Of a stretch of DNA of 24,114 nt, positions 22,706 through 24,114 are shown piece by piece; position 1 is the stretch's first letter, and each line of letters opens with the position of its first letter. Both the position numbers and the translations under genes were made by a program. The DNA is from Cyclospora cayetanensis (lineage: Eukaryota > Apicomplexa > Conoidasida > Eucoccidiorida > Eimeriidae). The notes beneath the pieces are model-generated. The model ran no database searches and was not told where the DNA came from. It saw nothing but the letters and a program-made list of their open reading frames with translations. Location of the stretch: the NCBI RefSeq assembly GCF_002999335.1, contig NW_020312264.1:1-24114 (forward strand). The letters are read 5' to 3'.

Positions 22706-22984
22706 TACTTTTCCCCAGTGGATACTGCGGCTCCGTCTCGGTGAAGCTATGGGAATGCCAAGCAGAATTTTTCATTTCTTAGAGAGCCGATAAAAGTTGG
22801 CGGAGAATAGTTTTCATTGCTACGTCACAAGCATTGGTCATTTAAAAATCCCGGCGCTCGTAATCGGTAAGTGCGAGTACCAGAAGAACGGTTAGGACGC
22901 AGGGAACTGTCCTTGCTGCGGCATCAGCCTCCTCTTTCTGGATGAACATTGCTACTCTGAAGAAATTAAATCAGAGCACTAGCT
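22706..22984 (-). pseudogene. RNase H interval, shortened and unreadable
   Basis: Between the end of reverse transcriptase and the integrase zinc finger only about 280 nt remain, whereas a Ty3/gypsy RNase H plus its linkers normally needs at least 350-400 nt. I find no clear RNase H motif in any minus-strand frame. The assignment rests on position only, and an internal deletion is likely. Confidence 0.4.
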
Positions 22985-23490
22985 TTCAGAAGTTTTAATA
23001 ATAAGCTACTTCGCTACTGCGTAGAATTTAGCAGCGTCTCCGTTGGTGCTTGAAGGTGAAGGCCGCCTTGATTGCGTTCAGTTTTGCCCGATCTGTCTCG
23101 ATTCCCTCAACTGAAAGACAGAATCCCAAACACGCACTGATTCTCATAAAACCTAGCAGGCCCAAGCTGCCGCATGGCCCTGCTTGTCCTCCAGCAACTT
23201 GAGCGCACATTTTTGGTGCTACAGGTGATCCTGGAAGTTTCGGCTTAATGCAACTGCCTTCTTCGTGTAGACAGTCATTAACCTCTCTTTGATAAGAACA
23301 TTGAACTCCCGACTAACTTGACACTTAAGCTAAGTTGGGCATGAGGCAATCTTAAAGGCATACGGCAATACTCGAGTATACAAGCGCAGGTATGAAACGC
23401 TGTTTTGTGCATATACTTAGGGTAAAGGGGTTTTTGCAAGAGAGGGTCTCTGAAGTCAATTGAACACACACTGGGCTAGGTGTACACTCT
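22985..23490 (-). pseudogene. Reverse transcriptase remnant 2 (motif A to C-terminus)
   Basis: Frames at 23469-23278 read SIDFRDPLLQKPLYPKYMHK and then TAF, followed by EYCRMPLRLPHAQ, with the same spacing as the RT motif A and B blocks (Ile-Asp-Leu-Arg, Lys-Thr-Ala-Phe, Met-Pro-Phe-Gly-Leu). Next come a region with TVYTKK where YxDD is expected, but with KERL in place of the Tyr-x-Asp-Asp; LLEDKQGHAAAW; FCLSVEGIETDRAKLNAIK (the classic Gly-Ile-x-x-Asp-x-x-Lys block); and LRSSEVAYY near 23020. At least two frameshifts and several stops separate these blocks. Non-functional. Confidence 0.85.
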
Positions 23491-23519
23491 CTAAGGATTA
23501 TGGTTCTCCGTTTGTATTG

Positions 23520-24071
23520 ACTCGCTCCAAACTAACGCTTCCCAAACACTAAAGGTGGCTGGAAAATATCAGCTCGAGATACGTTCTCTTTGCGCCTGGG
23601 TAGACGTCACTGGTCCCCAAATTTAAGCAATATTTCATGAGTGATACTGTTCGAAAAACTCCAGTTCGAGATGCATTGCCGCTGCGCGTCTAAGTTGTCA
23701 AATAGATCGGCAATCTCAGGCATGGAAAGCTTCTGCTCATAATTATCTCGTTCAGGAGCCTGAATGCAACGCACATGCATGGCAGCGTGTCCTTTTTGGC
23801 GCCGACGCAGGTTCACGACCAAATCCCTGGTGGGCTCCTACATTTGCTTTATCCAGCAAACCTTTGATCTCTTCCTAGCCTGAACTTCATAGTGTGGATA
23901 TTTCCAACACAGCGAAACATAGTATGGCACCAACGCAAGGATTTGCTCAATCCGGTCAGCTGAAAGACAAGAAGGCGACTGCCCTGATGGAGGCTCGTCA
24001 TTCAATAGCATATCCTTGCATTTCTTGATATTTGCCCGTCCCTTTTGTTCCTCAGCTATACGCTCAGTCAA
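23520..24071 (-). pseudogene. Reverse transcriptase remnant 1 (N-terminal part)
   Basis: One frame is open from 24071 to 23607 except for a single TAG at 23840-23838. It carries, in order, KVCWIKQM, then after the stop EPTRDLVVNLRRRQKG, and later MPEIADLFDNL and SNSITHEILLKFGDQ. These match the spacing of Ty3/gypsy RT blocks: Gly-Trp-Ile before a Ser-Pro motif, Val-x-x-Lys-Lys-x-Gly, Met-Pro-x-Ile-x-Asp-Leu-Phe-Asp-x-Leu, and the motif A region ending in His-Gln-Ile. The catalytic Asp of motif A is replaced by Ser. After TGA 23609-23607 weaker similarity continues towards 23520. The start at 24071 is not an ATG; the element continues past the window. Confidence 0.7.
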
Positions 24072-24114
24072 ATTTCCCAGTCAACAATTAATTGAAAAGC
24101 CATAACGAAAGGAT

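Larger units (their letters stand above)
21673..24114 (-). mobile_element. Degenerate Ty3/gypsy-type LTR retrotransposon, pol region
   Basis: Read on the minus strand from the right edge leftwards, remnants follow the Ty3/gypsy order: reverse transcriptase, short RNase H interval, integrase zinc finger, integrase DDE core, post-core segment and a GPY/F-like module. Each is in a different or shifting frame with internal stops, and key catalytic residues are lost, so the copy is dead. The upstream end (gag, protease, 5' LTR) would lie beyond the window; the 3' LTR is not identified. Chromovirus-like Ty3/gypsy elements are known in Eimeria genomes; the GPY/F module fits that group, but no chromodomain is seen here. 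Confidence 0.85.

Noticed and set aside
23815..23850. A 24-nt GT...AG segment (minus strand) that would splice out the TAG in the RT frame
   Set aside because: Too short for a coccidian intron, and the flanking RT blocks keep the correct family spacing only if these 24 nt are counted as coding. A nonsense mutation is simpler.
1..24114. CRISPR arrays, bacterial operons, rRNA and tRNA genes
   Set aside because: The telomere and introns show a eukaryotic chromosome; no spaced direct repeats, rRNA blocks or cloverleaf sequences were seen.

Overview
The window begins with about 29 tandem CCCTAAA heptamers (TTTAGGG read towards the end), so it is the left end of a linear eukaryotic chromosome. Three things point to a coccidian apicomplexan, most likely Eimeria or a close relative: this telomere heptamer, a coding region packed with CAG/CTG runs that give homopolymeric Gln, Ala, Leu and Ser tracts, and short GT-AG introns. 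The species cannot be proved from this sequence alone.

Layout from left to right. Bases 1-208 are telomere. Bases 209-14237 are a 14-kb subtelomeric stretch of mixed composition in which I find no convincing gene; its open frames are short, unrelated and of random composition, and it lacks the CAG repeats of the neighbouring coding region. It does hold a 47-nt hairpin with a 16-bp perfect palindrome and many GCATGC sites. Bases 14238-19835, minus strand, are the first gene. Open frames that look separate join into one seven-exon model: every junction has GT and AG, the phase fits at all six introns, and the total is 3876 nt (1291 aa). Blocks from different exons follow the order of the Atg14/UVRAG/Vps38 family (Vps34 PI3-kinase complex subunits): a C-x2-C-x8-C-x2-C knuckle, a coiled coil, an RR..L..LF block, a helix ending in VPLP, an FFLTGEVV...NVIAFC block, an LLEMVASVLNAPDFG block and an acidic DDWLLVE tail. 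More than 500 residues of low-complexity sequence are inserted in the middle. A 32-codon upstream ORF ends inside the main start codon (ATGA overlap).

Bases 19836-21672 are a spacer. From 21673 to the right edge, the minus strand carries a decayed Ty3/gypsy-type (possibly chromovirus) LTR-retrotransposon pol region: reverse transcriptase in two overlapping pieces, a reduced RNase H interval, integrase zinc-finger and core remnants, and a GPY/F-like C-terminal module, all broken by frameshifts and stops and with catalytic residues lost.

The host gene and the retroelement relic are functionally unrelated neighbours. Splice sites, domain calls and family names come from reading by eye and recalled family patterns; no alignments or searches were run.
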